Assembly: GCF_014842265.1 (NCBI RefSeq)
Contig: NZ_JACYVI010000010.1
Span: forward strand, 62,001-126,000
From: Pseudomonas sp. CFBP 13711
GTDB taxonomy: Bacteria > Pseudomonadota > Gammaproteobacteria > Pseudomonadales > Pseudomonadaceae
DNA length: 64,000 bases
Reading direction: 5' to 3'
The notes under the pieces are model-generated. The model saw nothing but the letters and a program-made list of their open reading frames with translations. It made no database searches and had not been told where the DNA came from. Position numbers and translations under genes: made by a program. Shown in pieces: positions 25,319-35,232 of this stretch; the stretch's first letter is position 1; every line of letters begins with the position of its first letter.

Positions 25319-27127
25319 TCACGCCGCTTCTATCACCTGATCCGCATCAGTCAGATCCGCATAAACCTGCGCGTTCGACGGTTCAGGCGTGAACGTCAGC
25401 GCGATGTTCTCGCACTGCTGTTTAAGCTGCTGCAACTTAAGCGGCCGGCTCAGGAAATATCCCTGGGCCTCTTCACAGCCGAAATCCCTCACCAGGCTCA
25501 TGCAACGGAACGTCTCGACGCCTTCCGCCACGGTGCGATAGCCCAACTCGCCGGCCAGGTGCAGCACGGATCGAGCGATGATGCGGTTGCGCGGGTTGCT
25601 CTCAAGATCGGTGACCAGGGATTTGTCGAGCTTGAGGATGTTGGCCGGAATCTCGTGCAGGTAAGCAAAATTGCTGTAACCCGCGCCGAAATCATCGATG
25701 GCCACGTCGACGCCCAGCTCGCGGATTCGGGTGAGCTGCGCGATGACGCGTTTGTCGGCGCGGATCCACTCGCCTTCGGTGATCTCGACTTCCAGCCGTG
25801 AGGGATGCACGCCGTGTTGGTCGCAGGCGCTTTGCAGCGTCAAGGCGATGTCCATGTCGGCGAAGTCCAGCGGCGACAGATTGAGGGACAGGCGCACCTC
25901 TTCGTCGATCCAGCCGCTAAGGTCGGTCAGCGCGCGATCGATCACCCAGCGCGTCACCGTGCTGATCCTGCCGGCGCTCTCGACCAACGGAATGAATTCG
26001 CTAGGCCAGATCTTGCCCAGCATCGGGTGGGTCCAGCGAATCAACGCCTCGACGCTGAGCAGGCGGCCATCCTGCAGGCTGAAGCGTGGCTGGTACTCCA
26101 GATAGATGTCGCCACTGACCAACGACTCGCCGAGTTCACCAAGCAGCGTCAACGCGCGACGCTGGGCGCAATCCTCGGCTTCGTCATAGGCCGCCCACGG
26201 CACCTGTCGATAAACCGCCCTCCCCGCCGCGTGGGTCGCTTTGCCCATGAGCGTCGAGGCGGAATGTTCACCGTCATCACAGCACGCCAGCCCCACCGCC
26301 ACCTGTTGGTGCGGGAAAGGCTCGGTAATCAGCGCCAGTAGCATGCGAATCAAATCGTCCCGGCGAAGCCGGTCGCAGCTCACCTGCAGGCAGAAATCCA
26401 GTTCGCTGACATGGTAAAGCTCGGCGATACCATCCAGACGCCGGCGCAGGGAGTTGGCCATATCGCAGCGCGACTGCTGCGCATCCAGATGACTGCTCAC
26501 GCTGAGATCGGCCGCACTCGCCACCGGCTGGATGCGGATCACCACCATCAATCGCACCTCGCTCCCGGTCACCGCAAAGCCCTGCGTATCGAGCAGGAAC
26601 TGCTGCAAATTCGGCAAGCGGCTGACAGGGTGACGGTAGCGCATCAGCTGACATTGCTCGACCTGCCCCATGACCAACTGAGCGAAATCTTCAAGGGCTG
26701 CCAGTTCATTGGATTCCAGCGTACGGGGCACCTGGTCGATCAGGCAAAAACTGCCGAGCACATCGCCGTGCTGGTTGCATAACGGCGCACCGGCATAGAA
26801 ACGAATGCCACCCGGCGCCGTGACCAGCGGGTTGTGGGAAAAGCGCGGATCGAGTTGGGCGTCCTGAACCACCATGATCCCGGGGTTCTGGATGGTGTAG
26901 CGACAAAACGACTGCTCTATGGGCGTCTGGCTGGGTTCGAAACCCACTCGACCGGGAAACCACTGACGGTCTTTTTCCACCAGCGAGACCAGCGCCGTCG
27001 GAACGCGAAAGTGCGCAGCAGCAAGGCGACACAGGCGGTCGAAATCCTCACTATGGGCGGTTTCCAGCCATTGCAAAGCGTGAACCGCGGACAGGCGCTT
27101 CTGCTCAATTTCAAGCGAACCGATCAT
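25319..27127 (-). CDS. GAF - degenerate GGDEF - EAL c-di-GMP phosphodiesterase
   Basis: 602 residues, soluble. An N-terminal GAF sensor (about 25-160: FRVPTALVSLVEKDRQWFPG, then GIRFYAGAPLCNQHGDVLGSFCLID) is followed by a diguanylate-cyclase-like domain (about 170-320) that has lost the GGDEF motif. The EAL domain (about 345-590) is complete: VEALIRW, LNLSP, EITE, DDFGAGYSN, LKLDKSL, VAEGVE and AQGYFLSRPL, so c-di-GMP hydrolysis is expected. The ATG at 27127 has GGAGGG eight bases upstream; an in-frame ATG seven codons earlier lacks one. Divergent from a chemoreceptor gene. Confidence 0.9.
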   Translation of the reverse strand: MIGSLEIEQKRLSAVHALQWLETAHSEDFDRLCRLAAAHFRVPTALVSLVEKDRQWFPGRVGFEPSQTPIEQSFCRYTIQNPGIMVVQDAQLDPRFSHNPLVTAPGGIRFYAGAPLCNQHGDVLGSFCLIDQVPRTLESNELAALEDFAQLVMGQVEQCQLMRYRHPVSRLPNLQQFLLDTQGFAVTGSEVRLMVVIRIQPVASAADLSVSSHLDAQQSRCDMANSLRRRLDGIAELYHVSELDFCLQVSCDRLRRDDLIRMLLALITEPFPHQQVAVGLACCDDGEHSASTLMGKATHAAGRAVYRQVPWAAYDEAEDCAQRRALTLLGELGESLVSGDIYLEYQPRFSLQDGRLLSVEALIRWTHPMLGKIWPSEFIPLVESAGRISTVTRWVIDRALTDLSGWIDEEVRLSLNLSPLDFADMDIALTLQSACDQHGVHPSRLEVEITEGEWIRADKRVIAQLTRIRELGVDVAIDDFGAGYSNFAYLHEIPANILKLDKSLVTDLESNPRNRIIARSVLHLAGELGYRTVAEGVETFRCMSLVRDFGCEEAQGYFLSRPLKLQQLKQQCENIALTFTPEPSNAQVYADLTDADQVIEAA

Positions 27128-27492
27128 GGCGTGCGCCCTCCATTCCAAAAATACGTGTTGAATGATATCTCATGGCCACTATTGCCAGAACGGAATCGCG
27201 ACGGAAGGTCGTTAACAACGAGCACGGACATGTAGAGAGAGTTCGGCTGAGAACAATAGAGTGATATCACAAAGACACTACTTAATCGCTTCAGTTCCAG
27301 AATTGTACAAATATATAATGTTGTACAACTATTTATAAAGTTAATACGATCCGGGCCGACAGAGGGACAAGAGCGAACCGGGCAGCCTTAGGGCTTGCGC
27401 CGAAAACGCCGTCAATTCCACTCAAGCCTGAGAAAAGGACCATTCTCACCGACGACAACCCAATCGCCCCGCTCCGGGGCTTTGAGAACAGT
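27128..27492. promoter_or_regulatory. Divergent promoter region, EAL gene / chemoreceptor
   Basis: 365 AT-rich bases between two signalling genes. It contains the paired palindromes listed next; otherwise no element I can name. Confidence 0.5.
27303..27328. promoter_or_regulatory. Twin TTGTACAA palindromes around a TATAAT box
   Basis: TTGTACAA at 27303-27310 and at 27321-27328, 18 bases apart, with TATAAT (27314-27319) exactly between them. An 8-bp perfect palindrome repeated at under two helical turns and covering a -10-like hexamer suggests a repressor operator. The regulator is not known; no transcription-factor gene is adjacent. Confidence 0.5.
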
Positions 27493-29517
27493 ATGAACAT
27501 TCTTGCCCCTGCCGTTTACCTGACCAACCGCCTGCGCTTTCCCGCCAAATTCGCGGTGCTGGCCATCATTGTGCTTTTGCCGCTGGCCCTGCTCGGCGCG
27601 CGCCTGCTGCATCAACTCACTACCAGCATCGATAACATTCATTCCGAACAAGTCGGCCAGCGCTATCTGATGGACGTCACCCCGGTACTGCGCCTGTCGA
27701 TGCTGCAACGAGCATTGACCAACCGCCTGCTCAGCGGGGATCAAACAGCCCAACCTGACCTCGCCGCCAACCAGGCCAAACTGCTGGATGCGTACTCCAA
27801 ACTGGAAACTACCGACCGCCAGCTCGGTGCGGGGCTTGAAACCGGAGATCGCGTACAACGCTTGCGCTCCGGGGCCGAAGGGTTGATCAGCCAGACCAAA
27901 ACCGGGGCCGATCAGGCGACCCTGTTTGACGCCTGGAGCGATCAGATGACTCAAACGCTGAATTTCATCTATTTCATCTCCGCCACCTCCGGAATGGTCC
28001 TCGACGAAGACTACGCCTCGCTGTTCCTGATCGACCAAAGCACCCTGCGTCTGCCGCGCCAGATCAACGTGGTCGGCCAGTTGCGAGGTTTGGCCAGCGG
28101 CCTGCATGAAGGCCAGCCGCTGACAGACGCCACCCGTGGCACGATTAAATCGCTGCTCAAGCAAGAAGCCCAGATTCGCCAGGAGTTGCTGCAGAGCCTC
28201 ACTCTGCTGCGTCGTCAGGAACCGGCCCTCGCCGACCGCATCCAGTCCCCCGTCAGCAGCGGGCTTTCGAGCCTGGACAGCTTTCGCACCGACCTGGAAA
28301 CCTTGATCGGCTCCTCGCAAAACACCATCACCGGCATGCAGGGCCTGCCGGCCAAAGGCAACGCTGTGGTCGCCGAGCTGTACAAGGCGCAGGACGCTTT
28401 GCAAGCCGCGCTGTCAGCGGTGCTGGAGCAACGGGTCAAGGACAAGTCGGCCGAACGCACCGCCATGCTGGCCATGTTCGCCATTGCCGGCCTGCTGCTG
28501 ATCTATGCCTTCAGCGGGATCTACAGCGCCATGCGTCGGGCCATGGAAGATATGTTGAGCGCCACCCGCCGCATCGCCCAGGGCGATCTCACCGCACGGG
28601 TCAACGTCGCCGGCAAAGACGAAATGGCCGACATCGGCACCGGTTTGAACCACATGGTCCAGGCCTTCGGTGAATCCCTCGCTCAGGTCGAGCGCAGTTC
28701 GAGTTCGGTGTCCGACGCAGCAACTCGCCTGAGCGCATCCATCGACCGCGCCAAGGTGTCGATGAACGCCCAGCAAGGGGAAACCGAACAGGTCGCCACC
28801 GCCATCAACGAAATGACCGCCAGTGTCGCCGACGTCGCCCAGAACACCGAAGGCGCGGCGCGTGCGGCGGAACAGGCCAGTCAGGCGTCCGGCAAAGGCC
28901 TGGGCGTGATGCAACAGACCCGCCAGACCATCGAGGCGCTGGCCGGCGAAGTCGACCTCAGCGCGCAAAAGGTCGCGGCGCTCGCGCTGCACAGCCAGGA
29001 GATCGGCGGCGTCATTGAAGTGATCCGCAACATCGCCGACCAGACCAACCTGCTGGCCCTCAACGCCGCCATCGAAGCCGCCCGTGCCGGCGAGCAAGGC
29101 CGTGGCTTTGCCGTGGTCGCGGATGAAGTCAGAACCCTGGCTTCCCGCACGCAAAACTCCACCGCCGAAATCCAGCGGATCATCCAGCAATTGCAACTGG
29201 CGACCAGCGCTGCCGTGGAGCAGATGAAAGCGGGCAAGGACCGGGCGCAGGATTGCCTGACGTCGGCCGATCAGACGTCCTCTAGCCTGAACGCGATCAA
29301 CGAAGGCGTGGAATCGATCGTCGGCATGAACACCCAGATTGCCAGCGCTGCCGTTCAACAGCACGCCGTGTCCGAGGACATCAACCGCAACGTCACCGAA
29401 ATCCGCAACGGCACGTTCATGCTGATGGAAGGCATCGAGGACAACGCGGTAACGGCGGACGAACTGTCGCTGCTGGCCGGCGAACTGCGCACCGTGGTCG
29501 GTCGTTTCAAACTCTAA
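27493..29517 (+). CDS. Methyl-accepting chemotaxis protein
   Basis: 674 residues. First membrane span at about 18-38, a long helical periplasmic domain (about 40-320, without Cache motifs that I can see), second span at about 322-343 (LAMFAIAGLLLIYAFSGI), HAMP at about 345-397 (RIAQGDLTARVNVAGKDEMADIG), then the cytoplasmic signalling helices. The hairpin tip is present: AIEAARAGEQGRGFAVVADEVR at about 525-546. It would sense a ligand and control CheA, or another kinase array. The ligand is unknown. Divergent from the EAL protein, a neighbour that also controls motility or surface behaviour. Confidence 0.93.
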   Translation: MNILAPAVYLTNRLRFPAKFAVLAIIVLLPLALLGARLLHQLTTSIDNIHSEQVGQRYLMDVTPVLRLSMLQRALTNRLLSGDQTAQPDLAANQAKLLDAYSKLETTDRQLGAGLETGDRVQRLRSGAEGLISQTKTGADQATLFDAWSDQMTQTLNFIYFISATSGMVLDEDYASLFLIDQSTLRLPRQINVVGQLRGLASGLHEGQPLTDATRGTIKSLLKQEAQIRQELLQSLTLLRRQEPALADRIQSPVSSGLSSLDSFRTDLETLIGSSQNTITGMQGLPAKGNAVVAELYKAQDALQAALSAVLEQRVKDKSAERTAMLAMFAIAGLLLIYAFSGIYSAMRRAMEDMLSATRRIAQGDLTARVNVAGKDEMADIGTGLNHMVQAFGESLAQVERSSSSVSDAATRLSASIDRAKVSMNAQQGETEQVATAINEMTASVADVAQNTEGAARAAEQASQASGKGLGVMQQTRQTIEALAGEVDLSAQKVAALALHSQEIGGVIEVIRNIADQTNLLALNAAIEAARAGEQGRGFAVVADEVRTLASRTQNSTAEIQRIIQQLQLATSAAVEQMKAGKDRAQDCLTSADQTSSSLNAINEGVESIVGMNTQIASAAVQQHAVSEDINRNVTEIRNGTFMLMEGIEDNAVTADELSLLAGELRTVVGRFKL

Positions 29518-29525
29518 GGATTGGA

Positions 29526-29548
29526 CGCGCAGCGCAAAACGCTGCGCG
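29526..29548. terminator. Hairpin between convergent genes
   Basis: CGCGCAGCG-CAAAA-CGCTGCGCG, a perfect 9-bp stem, extended by a partly paired TTGGA/TCCAA. It lacks a T-run, so it may act with Rho or simply protect 3' ends of the chemoreceptor and lactonase messages. Confidence 0.5.
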
Positions 29549-29563
29549 CCATCCAACCATTAG

Positions 29564-30505
29564 TCAGGGCACCTGGGCCCCCGCCACCGCCACGTACACC
29601 GAGTACAACGACGTGTTCGCGGCGATGAACAGGCGGTTACGGCGCGGCCCGCCGAAGGTCAGATTGGCGACCTTCTCCGGCAGGCGGATCTTGCCCAGCA
29701 AGGTGCCGTCGGCGGCGAAGCATTGAACGCCATCGCCGGCGCTGGTCCAGATATTGCCCTGCACATCCACGCGCATGCCGTCCGGCACGCCCGGCTCAAT
29801 CACCGCGAACACCCGCGACTGCCCCAGCTCACGCCCATTGATGACCTCGAACGCGCGGATGTGGTGAGGGCCATCGGGGTCGTGGGAGCGACCGGAATCG
29901 GCGATGTACAGGGTCTGCCCGTCCGGGGAGAACGCCAGGCCATTGGGCTGCACGAAGTCGTTGGCCATGCAGGCGATCTCGCCGCTGTCCGGGTCGATGC
30001 GGTAGACGTGGCGGCCCGGCTGCTCTTCGTCGGCCTGATAGCCCTCGTAATCGGTGAGGATGCCGTAGCTGGGGTCGGTGAACCACACCGCGCCATCGCG
30101 GTGCACCACCACATCATTCGGCGAATTCAGCCGTTTGCCTTCAAAGCGCTCGGCCAGCACAGTGATAGAGCCGTCCGGTTCGGTGCGGGTGACGCTGCGG
30201 GTGCCGTGCTCGCAGGTGATCAGCCGTCCCAATAAATCGCGGGTGTTGCCGTTGGCGAAATTCGACGGGGTGCGGAACGTCGACACGCCTTGCTCCGGGG
30301 TCCAGCGCAACATGCGCTGGTTGGGGATGTCGCTCCACAACAGATACCCGCCGTCGTTGAACCACACCGGCCCTTCGGCCCAGCGGCATTGGTCATACAG
30401 ACGCTCGAGCTGGGTGTTGGGCAGGATCAGGCGGTGGAAACGCTTGTCATGGCATTCGTAGAGGTCGTCGGACACAGGTTCGATCCTTAATTCAGGCGCG
30501 GGCAT
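29564..30505 (-). CDS. SMP-30/gluconolactonase family lactonase
   Basis: 313 residues, six-bladed beta-propeller lactonase fold. Family marks: AEGPVWFNDGGYLLWSDIPNQRMLRW at the start of the propeller, LNSPNDVVVHRDGAVWFTDPSYG (the metal-binding Asn and the substrate loop), FVQPNGLAFSPDGQTLYIADSG and GVPDGMRVDVQGNIWTSAGDGV. It hydrolyses sugar lactones, probably of the sugar taken up by the transporter encoded upstream. Its start overlaps the end of the permease gene by 14 bases, so it is the last gene of that operon. Confidence 0.9.
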   Translation of the reverse strand: MPAPELRIEPVSDDLYECHDKRFHRLILPNTQLERLYDQCRWAEGPVWFNDGGYLLWSDIPNQRMLRWTPEQGVSTFRTPSNFANGNTRDLLGRLITCEHGTRSVTRTEPDGSITVLAERFEGKRLNSPNDVVVHRDGAVWFTDPSYGILTDYEGYQADEEQPGRHVYRIDPDSGEIACMANDFVQPNGLAFSPDGQTLYIADSGRSHDPDGPHHIRAFEVINGRELGQSRVFAVIEPGVPDGMRVDVQGNIWTSAGDGVQCFAADGTLLGKIRLPEKVANLTFGGPRRNRLFIAANTSLYSVYVAVAGAQVP

Positions 30506-31448
30506 GTTTGCGGCCGCTGACAGCGGTAATCACCGCAATGATGATCAGGCCGGTGAGGATCAGCCGCACCCCGGCGCTGGCGCCGAAGGTGTTGAGCATG
30601 CTCACCAGCAGGTAAAGGAACAGCGACGCGCCCCAGATGCCGGGCACGTTGGAAAACCCGCCGGCCACGGAGGTGCCGCCGATCACCACGACGGCGATGG
30701 AGGCCAGCAGGTATTCCTCGCCCATGCCCAGCGACGCACCGCCGGAAAACCCGGCCAGGGTTAGGCCGCAGAGGCTGCCGAACACCGCACAGAGCACGTA
30801 GGTGGCGAAGCGCATGCGGCCAACCCGGATGCCGGCCAGTTCAGCGGCGCGGGCGTTTTGTCCGATGGCCAGCACCGAGCGACCGTAGCGGGTGCGGGGC
30901 AGCACGTAGCCCATGAGCACCGCCACGGCGATCACCATGAGGGCCAGATACGGCACGCCGAAGACACGGCCGGTGGCGAAGGTGTAGAAACTGTCCGGCG
31001 GCGGCACCCGCACGCTGCGGCCATAGGCGATGGCCAGTGATTGCAGGATGAAGCTGGCCGACAGCGTCGCAATGATCGGCGGAATGCGCAGCAGGCGGAT
31101 CAGCGCGAAATTGCCGCAGCCCACCAGCACACCGATGCCCAGCACGCCAATCACGCCCAGCCAGATGTTCGCATCCTGGCCGTCCATGAGCTTCATGCCC
31201 AGGGCGCCGCTGAGGGCGATGTTGGCCGGGATCGACAAGTCGATGTTGCCAGGCCCGGTGCTGATGACGAACATCTGGCCGATGCCGACAATCGCGAAGA
31301 AGGTCGAGAACGCCAGCGCGCCAGACAGCAAAGCGCCTGCGCCCTGCCCGCCGGTGAACACCAGGGTCGCCACCCAGATCATTAACGCGGCGAGGAATGA
31401 CCACAGCCATGGCTTGCCGCGCAGCGCTGCAATAGTTGAAGTGCTCAT
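30492..31448 (-). CDS. Sugar ABC transporter permease (RbsC/YjfF-like), second
   Basis: 318 residues, BPD_transp_2 (branched-chain/ribose type) permease with 8-10 hydrophobic segments. Typical features: TGPGNIDLSIPANIALSGALGM after helix 2 and the GVPYLALMVIAVAVLMGYVLPRTRYGRSVLAIGQN cytoplasmic loop, which contacts the ATPase. ATG 31448 overlaps the upstream permease stop (ATGA) and has GGAGG upstream. Probably forms a heterodimer with the other permease. Confidence 0.9.
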   Translation of the reverse strand: MSTSTIAALRGKPWLWSFLAALMIWVATLVFTGGQGAGALLSGALAFSTFFAIVGIGQMFVISTGPGNIDLSIPANIALSGALGMKLMDGQDANIWLGVIGVLGIGVLVGCGNFALIRLLRIPPIIATLSASFILQSLAIAYGRSVRVPPPDSFYTFATGRVFGVPYLALMVIAVAVLMGYVLPRTRYGRSVLAIGQNARAAELAGIRVGRMRFATYVLCAVFGSLCGLTLAGFSGGASLGMGEEYLLASIAVVVIGGTSVAGGFSNVPGIWGASLFLYLLVSMLNTFGASAGVRLILTGLIIIAVITAVSGRKHARA

Positions 31449-32434
31449 AGCGGGCGTACCTCCAGACAATTGACCGCCGCACGCAGCGCCAGCACGAAAA
31501 TCAGAATCGCGCCCTGGGCGCCGATCTGCCAGTCAGGCGAGATGCGGATAAACGACAGCAGCGAACCGGCCAGCACCAGGGTCAGCGCGCCAAGCACAGC
31601 ACCCATGGGTGACACGCGCCCGCCGACGAATTCGCCGCCGCCAAGAATCACTCCGGCGATGGACAACAGGGTGTAGCGCAGGGCGACGTTGGCGTCGGCC
31701 GAGGTAGTCAGCCCCACCAGAAACAACCCCGACAACACGCCGAAACCCCCGGCCATGGCGTACATCGCCACTTTGATGCGCAGCAGCGACCAGCCGGCCT
31801 TGGCGATCGCCAGCGGATTGCCGCCGGCGCCGCGCAACACCACCCCGACGGTGGAGCGCATCAGGAAAAAGTGCATGGCCAGCCCGAGCACGATGCACAC
31901 GATGATCGCCAGCGGAATCAGCGGTGGCTTGATCCGCACCAGCGCTTGCAGCCACTGCGGCGCCGTTCCGCCGGGTGACGGCAACAGCAGAATCGCGCCG
32001 CCGACCCAGATGAACGACATGCCCAAGGTGACGACAATCGACGGCAGGTTGCGGCTGTGGATCAGCGCACCGAGCAGCGCATACACACCGACGCACCCGG
32101 CCAGCGCCAGCCAGCCGAGGAACGGGTGCTGATCGAGCAGCGTCACGGCCACGCAGGCGACGAAGCTGATGAAACTGCCCATGGACAGATCCAGGTCGTT
32201 GACGCTGATAATCAGCATCTGCGCGATGGTTGCCAGGGCAATCGGCACCGCCAGGTTGAGCATCAGGTTCAGGCCCATGTAGCTCATGGCCCGGGGCTGC
32301 ATGATGAAAATGGTCGCCAGCAAGACCACCAGCGACACCGCCGGCAAAGCGGCACGGAGCATGCGGGCACGGCGCGCGGCGTTGTTGCGCGTGGCGACGG
32401 GTGCGCGGGCAACGGAATTCAACGGGGCATTCAT
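31445..32434 (-). CDS. Sugar ABC transporter permease, first
   Basis: 329 residues, same BPD_transp_2 family. VNDLDLSMGSFISFVACVAV marks the conserved region after helix 2 and RSTVGVVLRGAGGNPLAIAKAGW the coupling loop. The N-terminal 30 residues are basic and cytosolic. Its ATG overlaps the ATPase stop by four bases. Confidence 0.9.
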   Translation of the reverse strand: MNAPLNSVARAPVATRNNAARRARMLRAALPAVSLVVLLATIFIMQPRAMSYMGLNLMLNLAVPIALATIAQMLIISVNDLDLSMGSFISFVACVAVTLLDQHPFLGWLALAGCVGVYALLGALIHSRNLPSIVVTLGMSFIWVGGAILLLPSPGGTAPQWLQALVRIKPPLIPLAIIVCIVLGLAMHFFLMRSTVGVVLRGAGGNPLAIAKAGWSLLRIKVAMYAMAGGFGVLSGLFLVGLTTSADANVALRYTLLSIAGVILGGGEFVGGRVSPMGAVLGALTLVLAGSLLSFIRISPDWQIGAQGAILIFVLALRAAVNCLEVRPL

Positions 32435-33888
32435 GGGGTTTCCTCGGCGAAGGAGCTGCGCAGGATGCGCTCCTCGCTCAATTCACTGCGCGGCATGTCG
32501 AGCACGGTCTGGCCGTCGCGGAAGACATACACGTGATCGCAATAGGTCAGCTCTTCCAGTTCGGTGGTGTACCAGATGAACGTGCGGCCGCGGGCGGCCT
32601 CTTCCATCAGAATCGAATACACCTCGCGCTTGGTGCCGACGTCGACGCCACGCATAGGATCGTCCATCAGGATGATCTGGCTGTCGGACGCCAGGGCCCG
32701 GGCAAACAAGGCTTTTTGCTGGTTGCCGCCGGACAGCGACAGGATCGGATTGCCCATGTCCGGGGTGCGAATGCTCATGCGCTTCATCCAGTCATCGGCC
32801 ATGGCCTGCTCGGCGTCGGGGTTCAACAGCAGGCCGCGCTTGAGCTGGTTGAGGGAGCCGATGGTGATGTTTTCGCCGATGGACCACAGCGCAAACACGC
32901 CGTCGGTCTGGCGGTCGCCGGCGACGAAACTGGCGCCGGTGCCGCGCTTGATGCAGTCGCGCAGCACCTGGGTCAGTAACTGGCTCTGGCCGTGCCCGGC
33001 CAGCCCGGACAGCCCGACGATCTCACCGGCAAACGCCTGCACCGAGCGCTCATCGGTTTGTCGCGCCGGACGCTGTCGCACCCGCGGGCTGCCCTGCTCA
33101 CGTCGGGAGGCGAAGTCCTGTGTCGCCTGCGCTTGTTCCCGTGCCGTGCCGCCCATGACTTCCACCAGCGAATCGTGGGTGAAGTCTTGCGCTGCTCGGG
33201 TTTCAACGATTCTGCCGTCACGCATCACCGCGATGCGGTCACAGGTGCCGAGCATTTCGCCGAGGATGTGGCTGATCAGCACGATGCTGCCGCCGCCCTC
33301 GACGAAACGCCGCACATGGCGCAACAGCTGCTCGGCGACCCGCGCGTCGAGGGATGAGGTGGGTTCGTCGAGGATGATCAGATCAAGGCGCTCATCGACG
33401 TTGATGAACGCCCGGGCGATTTCCACCATCTGCCGCTTGCCGATGGACAGGTCAGCGACGATGTCATCGGCGTCGATGCCGTGGCCGGGGAAAATCTGCT
33501 CGAGCATCGCTTCGATCAGCGCACCGGCCCGACGCCGCCAGCCGAAGCCGCGCAGAGCCGGCGACATCAGCCGGGTGTTCTCTGCCACGTTGAGGTTCGG
33601 GCACAGCGACAGTTCCTGGAACACGCAACGAATGCCGTGCTGACGCGCCACTTGTACCGAATAGCCTTCGCGCAGGTCGCGGCCTTCGATCAGTAACTGG
33701 CCGCAATCGGCGGCCAGGGTGCCGGCGAGCACTTGCATCAGGGTCGATTTGCCCGCGCCGTTGTGGCCGATCAGGCCCAGGCATTCGCCGGCGCGCACGA
33801 TCAGGTCGACGTCACTCAGGGCGCGCACGGCGCCGAACGATTTACCGGCGCCGACGAAGGCCACCCGCACAGGTCCATTTGCGTTCAT
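32431..33888 (-). CDS. Sugar ABC transporter ATPase (two NBDs, RbsA/MglA-like)
   Basis: 485 residues, two nucleotide-binding domains. Domain 1 is complete: Walker A GHNGAGKSTL (about 42-51), signature LSIGKRQMVEIARA, Walker B LIILDEPTSSLD. Domain 2 has a weak Walker A (GLAGHGQSQLL, lacking the usual GKS/T) but retains LSGGNQQKALFARA and IILMDDPMRGVDVG. Asymmetry of this kind is normal for ribose-class ATPases. It is a little shorter than RbsA (about 500). ATG has AAGGAA upstream; overlaps the permease start. Confidence 0.9.
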   Translation of the reverse strand: MNANGPVRVAFVGAGKSFGAVRALSDVDLIVRAGECLGLIGHNGAGKSTLMQVLAGTLAADCGQLLIEGRDLREGYSVQVARQHGIRCVFQELSLCPNLNVAENTRLMSPALRGFGWRRRAGALIEAMLEQIFPGHGIDADDIVADLSIGKRQMVEIARAFINVDERLDLIILDEPTSSLDARVAEQLLRHVRRFVEGGGSIVLISHILGEMLGTCDRIAVMRDGRIVETRAAQDFTHDSLVEVMGGTAREQAQATQDFASRREQGSPRVRQRPARQTDERSVQAFAGEIVGLSGLAGHGQSQLLTQVLRDCIKRGTGASFVAGDRQTDGVFALWSIGENITIGSLNQLKRGLLLNPDAEQAMADDWMKRMSIRTPDMGNPILSLSGGNQQKALFARALASDSQIILMDDPMRGVDVGTKREVYSILMEEAARGRTFIWYTTELEELTYCDHVYVFRDGQTVLDMPRSELSEERILRSSFAEETP

Positions 33889-33947
33889 GGTCAGAATTCC
33901 TTGGCGGGCCGCAGGCAGCGCGGCCCGCGGTGCTCAAATGGAAAAGC

Positions 33948-34988
33948 TCACAGGGAAGCGGCGGGCTTGAGCTTGGCGACGTCGTCGACGCTGTAGGTCT
34001 CGCTGACGATTCCGCCCTTGGGCAGGTCCTTCAGGCTGGCGTCGAGGGTCTGCTGGGTGACGGTGACCGCTGGCGACAGCAGGTCATGGGGCATCTGCTT
34101 GCCGTCGAGCAACTGCTGCGCGACATAGAACGCCAGGCTGGAAATGCTCGGCCCGCTGCTGATCGAGAAGCTCTGATAGCCCTGGGCGTCGCTTTGCTTT
34201 TTCCACCAGGTCAGTTCTTCTTCGCGGTTGCCGAAGATGATCGCCGGCAACGGACGGCCTGCCGCGACGAAGGCCTGGGCAATGCCGACGCCTTCACCGC
34301 CCTGGGTCACCACGGCGTCGACTTTCGGCAGGCTCGGCAGCACGCCGGAAACGGCTTTCTGTGCCACGGTCGGTGACCAGTTGCCGTTCACTTCGCCGAT
34401 CACTTTCAGGTTCGGGTGTTTCTGCGCGCCGGCGGTGATGCCGGAGTGAATGCGCTCGTCCACCGACACGCCGGCCAGGCCGCGCACTTCCAGGACGTTG
34501 CCGCCCTGGGGGAAGCGCTCGGACAGGTAATCCATCTGCTCGATGCCGGTCTGTTTGAAGTCCATGGAGATGCGGTAGGCGCAAGGCTCGGAGACGGTGC
34601 CGTCGAAGGAGACGACGATGATGCCGGCGTCGCAGGCCTGTTTCACCGCGCCGTTGAGCGCCGTCGGCGACGAGGCATTGATGACGATGGCGTCATAGCC
34701 CTGAAGGATCAGGTTCTGGATTTGCGCGGCTTGCTCGGTGGCCTGGTTTTCCGCCGTGGTGAAACTGTCAGCCGACGCGATCAGGCCATCCTTGACGGCT
34801 TTGTCGGTGGTCTGCTGCCAGCTGGCGAGCATCAGCTGGCGCCAGGAGTTGCCGGCGTAATTGTTGGAGAGCGCGATCTTCTTGTCGGAAGTATCGGCAT
34901 GGGATGCGACAGGCAGAGCCATCAGGGGCGCCACGGCCAGTGCAGCGCAGAGCAATGAACGGCGTAGCGGATGACGACGACTTTTCAT
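33948..34988 (-). CDS. Periplasmic sugar-binding protein (RbsB-like family)
   Basis: 346 residues, periplasmic binding protein of the ribose/galactose class. A signal peptide ends about residue 31 (PVASHA). The mature start reads KKIALSNNYAGNSWRQLML, then IQNLILQGYDAIVINASSPTAL and AGIIVVSFDGT, typical of the first lobe; VDAVVTQGGEGVGIAQAFVAAGR belongs to the second lobe. First gene of the importer/lactonase operon and divergent from a two-component system. Substrate is probably a pentose, hexose or sugar acid; it cannot be told here. Confidence 0.9.
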   Translation of the reverse strand: MKSRRHPLRRSLLCAALAVAPLMALPVASHADTSDKKIALSNNYAGNSWRQLMLASWQQTTDKAVKDGLIASADSFTTAENQATEQAAQIQNLILQGYDAIVINASSPTALNGAVKQACDAGIIVVSFDGTVSEPCAYRISMDFKQTGIEQMDYLSERFPQGGNVLEVRGLAGVSVDERIHSGITAGAQKHPNLKVIGEVNGNWSPTVAQKAVSGVLPSLPKVDAVVTQGGEGVGIAQAFVAAGRPLPAIIFGNREEELTWWKKQSDAQGYQSFSISSGPSISSLAFYVAQQLLDGKQMPHDLLSPAVTVTQQTLDASLKDLPKGGIVSETYSVDDVAKLKPAASL

Positions 34989-35232
34989 AGTTGAACCCTT
35001 GTTATTTTTATGGGGGCTGCAGGGTGGCCGACGGCGTCGGTCGCACCTTATTACGAACAGTACGCGGCGAGTCTGCACTGGCCGGCGCGGAGCGTCAGTG
35101 GTCAATCGTGCAGACCTGATGCGGGATCCCGCAAGCGACCTGCAGGATCCAGCGTTCTTTTTAGCGCACAGGGGCCATACTGTCCCGGCTGCCCTTTCGT
35201 TAGATTTCAAAAATAAAAACAGGTTGAAGCCC

